Origin: Vulcanimicrobiota bacterium
GTDB taxonomy: Bacteria > Vulcanimicrobiota > Vulcanimicrobiia > Vulcanimicrobiales > Vulcanimicrobiaceae
NCBI GenBank assembly: GCA_030038335.1
Contig: JASHPC010000166.1
Coordinates: forward strand, 1-7,248
Length of the DNA: 7,248 nucleotides
Reading direction: 5' to 3'
A program made the translations under genes and the position numbers. This document shows, in pieces, positions 4,957 to 7,248 of the stretch (position 1 is its first letter; each line of letters opens with the position of its first letter). The notes below the pieces were generated by a model. It searched no databases and was not told where the DNA came from. It saw only the letters and a list, made by a program, of their open reading frames with translations.

Positions 4957-6891
4957 ATGACCGATATCACGTGCGAGTCGTGCGGCACGCGTCCCGCCGT
5001 TTCGTTTGAGGGCGAGAAGCGTCTGTGTGCGACGTGCATTCGTCGCAGCGCCACGTTGCCGCTCATCGGTGCGTCGCTCGCCGCTGCCGGACTTCTGGCG
5101 GGCAGCGCGATTCTCGCCGATCGCCTGCGGCGCGAAGGCCCGGCGGGAACTTCGCCGGTCGACGAGTTTACGCGTCGCCTCCGCGGCGCGAACACGCCAA
5201 CTCTTACCAGCTTCTCCCGCGATCTCACGGAGCTCGCACGCGCGGGAAATCTCGATCCCGTCATCGGTCGAAACGACGAGATCGAGCGTGTCATCGCGAT
5301 TCTCGCGCGGCGCAGCAAGAACAATCCGGTTCTCGTCGGAGAGCCGGGTGTCGGAAAGACTGCGATCGCCGAGGGCCTCGCGCAGCGCATCGCCGCCGGA
5401 AGCGTTCCACTCGCGCTGAGAGGAAAGCGCGTTCTCGCGCTCTCGCTCGGTCCGCTCGTCGCGGGAACAAAATATCGCGGCGAGTTCGAGAGCCGCGTGA
5501 AGCGCATCCTCGACGAGGTGCGCCGGAGCGCCCGCGACGTCATCCTCTTCATCGACGAGATGCACACGCTCGTCGGCGCCGGCGCCGCGGAGGGAGCGCT
5601 CGACTTGAGTTCGATGATCAAGCCCGAACTCGCACGCGGAGACCTGCAGTGCATCGGCGCGACGACCTTCGACGAATACCGCAAGTACGTCGAATCCGAT
5701 GCCGCTCTCGAACGCCGGTTTCAACCGGTCATGGTCAGCGAGCCGACCGTCGAGGAGACGCTCGAGATTCTGCGCGGACTGCGCGAGAGGTACGCGACGC
5801 ACCATGGCGTGGAAATCGGTGACGACGTGCTCGAGGATGCCGCGCAGCTCTCCGCGCGTTACATCGCAGACCGCTTCCTGCCCGACAAAGCAATCGACCT
5901 CGTCGACGAGGCTGCCGCGGCCGTCGCCCTACGCGCGCAGCCGGGCGATCTCGCCGTCCCGCGCGTCACGCGTGCCGACGTTGCAACCGTCGTTTCCAAG
6001 TGGACAGGCATTCCGGTTGAAGCCATGACGGACTCGCAAGCGAACAAGTTGCTCGATCTCGAACGCATTCTCGCAAAGCGCGTCATCGGTCAGGAGCGCG
6101 CGGTCGCCGCGGTGTCAGAGGCAACGCGTCGCGCTCGCGCCGGCTTGCACGATCCGCACCGCCCTTTGGGAAGCTTTCTTTTTCACGGTCCAAGCGGCGT
6201 CGGCAAAACCGAGCTCGCAAAGGCACTGGCAGAGGCGCTCTTCGGCACCGACTCAGCACTCGTTCGCATCGATCTCTCGGAGTTCAGCGAAGCGCACGGC
6301 GTGTCGCGTCTCATAGGAGCTCCGGCGGGCTACGCGGGACACGACGAGCCCGGTCAACTTACGGAACCCTTGCGGCGCCGGCCCTACTGCGTCGTGCTCT
6401 TCGACGAGCTGGAAAGCGCGCATCCCGACGTCGCGTCTATGCTCTTGCAGATACTTGACGACGGCCACGTCACCGACGCGAAGGGGCGTAGAATCGACTT
6501 CCGTCACGCGATCATCATTCTGACGACGAATCTCTCCGAGCAGGATATGCAGGCGGTGCTGCGACCGGAGCTGATCAACCGCATCGACGACGTCGTCGAG
6601 TTCGACCCGCTCGGCATCGAAGAGATCGAGGAGATCGTAGCAATTCACGTCGACGCGCTCGCGAATCGGCTCGACGCGCGGCTCGTGCGCTTACGGCTTT
6701 CCGAGGAAGCGCGGCGGTACCTCGCGCTGGAATCGATGGAAGCCGGCAGCGGCGCACGCTACGTGCAACGCACGGTTGCGCGAAAGATCAGCACACCGCT
6801 CTCCTCTGCAATCCTGCGAGGTGACATTCGCGAAGGCGGTCTCGCGGAGGTTGAACTCCACGAGGGAACGCTCGTCATCAAAGCAGCCTAG
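4957..6891 (+). CDS. Clp/Hsp100 double-AAA+ ATPase with zinc ribbon, probable membrane segment, no middle domain
   Basis: This 644-residue protein is a predicted ATP-driven protein unfoldase, shorter than my recollection of ClpC or ClpB (over 800) and ClpE (about 700). Residues 1-30 hold a ClpE/McsA-like zinc ribbon (CESC 6-9, CATC 24-27), and 33-54 is a hydrophobic Ala/Gly/Leu segment. D1 has Walker A GEPGVGKT (128-135), pore loop KYRG (172-175), Walker B VILFIDE (195-201) and Arg-finger region LERRF (251-255). The middle coiled-coil domain is absent: only about a dozen residues join ALRAQPG to VTRADVATVV. D2 has Walker A GPSGVGKT (411-418), pore loop GYAG (458-461), Walker B CVVLFDE (478-484), sensor 1 N525, Arg finger R542 and sensor 2 R601. 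Between TTNL and RPEL there are only nine residues, so the usual ClpP-docking loop region is missing. Both ATP sites look active. The start ATG lies 3 nt after the SIMPL stop. Confidence 0.93.
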   Translation: MTDITCESCGTRPAVSFEGEKRLCATCIRRSATLPLIGASLAAAGLLAGSAILADRLRREGPAGTSPVDEFTRRLRGANTPTLTSFSRDLTELARAGNLDPVIGRNDEIERVIAILARRSKNNPVLVGEPGVGKTAIAEGLAQRIAAGSVPLALRGKRVLALSLGPLVAGTKYRGEFESRVKRILDEVRRSARDVILFIDEMHTLVGAGAAEGALDLSSMIKPELARGDLQCIGATTFDEYRKYVESDAALERRFQPVMVSEPTVEETLEILRGLRERYATHHGVEIGDDVLEDAAQLSARYIADRFLPDKAIDLVDEAAAAVALRAQPGDLAVPRVTRADVATVVSKWTGIPVEAMTDSQANKLLDLERILAKRVIGQERAVAAVSEATRRARAGLHDPHRPLGSFLFHGPSGVGKTELAKALAEALFGTDSALVRIDLSEFSEAHGVSRLIGAPAGYAGHDEPGQLTEPLRRRPYCVVLFDELESAHPDVASMLLQILDDGHVTDAKGRRIDFRHAIIILTTNLSEQDMQAVLRPELINRIDDVVEFDPLGIEEIEEIVAIHVDALANRLDARLVRLRLSEEARRYLALESMEAGSGARYVQRTVARKISTPLSSAILRGDIREGGLAEVELHEGTLVIKAA

Positions 6892-6897
6892 GCTGCT
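6882..6897. terminator. Palindrome between convergent genes, likely bidirectional terminator
   Basis: AGCAGCCTAGGCTGCT is a perfect 16-bp palindrome. As RNA it can form a 6-bp stem (AGCAGC/GCTGCT) with a CTAG loop, followed by ATTT on the plus strand and TTTG on the minus strand. It spans the TAG stop of the Clp-like gene and almost the whole 8-bp gap to the stop of the thioredoxin gene, the place expected for a shared terminator. The U-tracts are short, so termination may be weak. Confidence 0.5.
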
Positions 6898-6899
6898 AT

Positions 6900-7248
6900 T
6901 TAGCGCGTCAGAATCGACCGTACCGCCGAATCGATCTCGTTGCGCGACATTTCACCGATGACGCTGCGCGCGATCGTGCCGTCACGCGCGATGAAGACGT
7001 GCACCGGCAACCCATTGATCTGGTAGAGCTCCTCGAGATTCCCCGTGTCGACGACGACGGGATATGTCAGGCCGTACTTCGCGCGAAAGCGCCGCGCGAG
7101 CGTCGCATTCTCCTCCATGTCGATTCCGACGACGCGCAGTCCTTGGCTCGCGTACTGCTGCTGCAGACGCTCGATCCACGGCGCTTCAGCGTTGCACGGA
7201 GGGCACCACGTCGCGAAGAAGTTCAAGTACACGGGCTTTCCACGAAGC
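6900..7248 (-). CDS. TlpA/ResA-type thioredoxin-fold protein (C-terminal part, cut by window edge)
   Basis: About 116 C-terminal residues are visible, beginning LRGKPVYLNFFATWCPPC, the classic TlpA/ResA active-site strand with a CPPC redox motif. These proteins act outside the cytoplasm, reducing disulfides for cytochrome c maturation or handing electrons to other secreted proteins. The rest of the fold is present: RVVGIDMEEN strand, helix ATLARRFRAKYGL, YPVVVDT, the cis-proline region GLPVHVFIARDG and a final helix. After the cis-proline the usual TT is replaced by VH, which may change partner choice. An N-terminal signal peptide or membrane anchor is expected upstream but lies outside the window. 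A GTG at 7232 could be mistaken for a start, but homology continues through it to the edge. The gene converges on the Clp-like gene with an 8-bp gap. Confidence 0.93.
   Translation of the reverse strand, partial: LRGKPVYLNFFATWCPPCNAEAPWIERLQQQYASQGLRVVGIDMEENATLARRFRAKYGLTYPVVVDTGNLEELYQINGLPVHVFIARDGTIARSVIGEMSRNEIDSAVRSILTR

Noticed and set aside
4309..5805. A 498-codon open frame on the minus strand, antisense to the SIMPL and Clp genes
   Set aside because: Its translation is Arg/Ala/Asp-rich with no domain or signal, while both plus-strand genes have clear family motifs. Long antisense frames are common in GC-rich DNA.
5025..5822. A 265-codon plus-strand frame inside the Clp gene
   Set aside because: Out-of-frame, extremely Arg-rich shadow of the AAA+ coding sequence.
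4957..6891. Frameshift as the cause of the missing Clp middle domain and D2 loop
   Set aside because: The reading frame is continuous and conserved motifs continue in frame on both sides of each deletion, so internal deletion fits better than a broken gene.
1..7248. Mobile element, CRISPR, toxin-antitoxin or known phage-defence system
   Set aside because: No transposase, integrase, direct-repeat array, tRNA-end duplication or recognisable defence domain was seen. The Clp-like ATPase alone is not evidence of defence.

Overview
This is a compact, GC-rich bacterial window with ten complete protein genes, one gene cut by the left edge (pstB) and one cut by the right edge (a TlpA-like thioredoxin). 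I see no rRNA, tRNA, CRISPR array, insertion sequence or phage gene. Sec signal peptides, a TlpA/ResA-type thioredoxin and a SIMPL protein suggest a cell with an active extracytoplasmic compartment. I cannot name the taxon. My guess is a poorly sampled, high-GC, deep-branching lineage (something like Eremiobacterota), but this is impression only and should not be relied on.

Layout, left to right. Minus strand 1110 to 1: a beta-hydroxyacid dehydrogenase (3-hydroxyisobutyrate dehydrogenase family) followed by pstB, with a 44-bp overlap. Plus strand 1209-2087: a DhnA/FbaB-type class I fructose-bisphosphate aldolase. Minus 2329-2084: a small membrane protein with a zinc ribbon, whose stop overlaps the aldolase stop. 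Plus 2374-3207: a protein-L-isoaspartate O-methyltransferase homologue with an extended C-terminus. Minus 4259 to 3194: a three-gene run of a GlsB/YeaQ/YmgE membrane protein, a 7Fe ferredoxin and an exported Cys/His-containing protein, the last two joined by a GTGA overlap. Plus 4258-6891: an exported SIMPL-domain protein and, 3 nt later, an unusual Clp-family double-AAA+ ATPase. Minus 7248 to 6900: the thioredoxin-fold protein, convergent with the ATPase.

Genes take up nearly every base. The longest gene-free gap is 98 bp (1111-1208), and no stretch over 300 bp lacks a gene. Strand switches are very frequent. Convergent pairs overlap by 4 bp and 14 bp or sit 8 bp apart, and one divergent pair (GlsB-family/SIMPL) overlaps at its start codons.

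Most genes are housekeeping: phosphate uptake, sugar metabolism, protein repair, electron transfer and envelope stress. The part most worth attention is the SIMPL-Clp pair. The ATPase has a ClpE/McsA-like zinc ribbon, a probable membrane segment and two intact AAA+ modules. It lacks the Clp N-domain, the middle domain and the stretch of D2 where the ClpP-docking loop normally lies. It may be a membrane-tethered unfoldase that does not work with ClpP in the usual way, and its neighbour is an exported stress protein.
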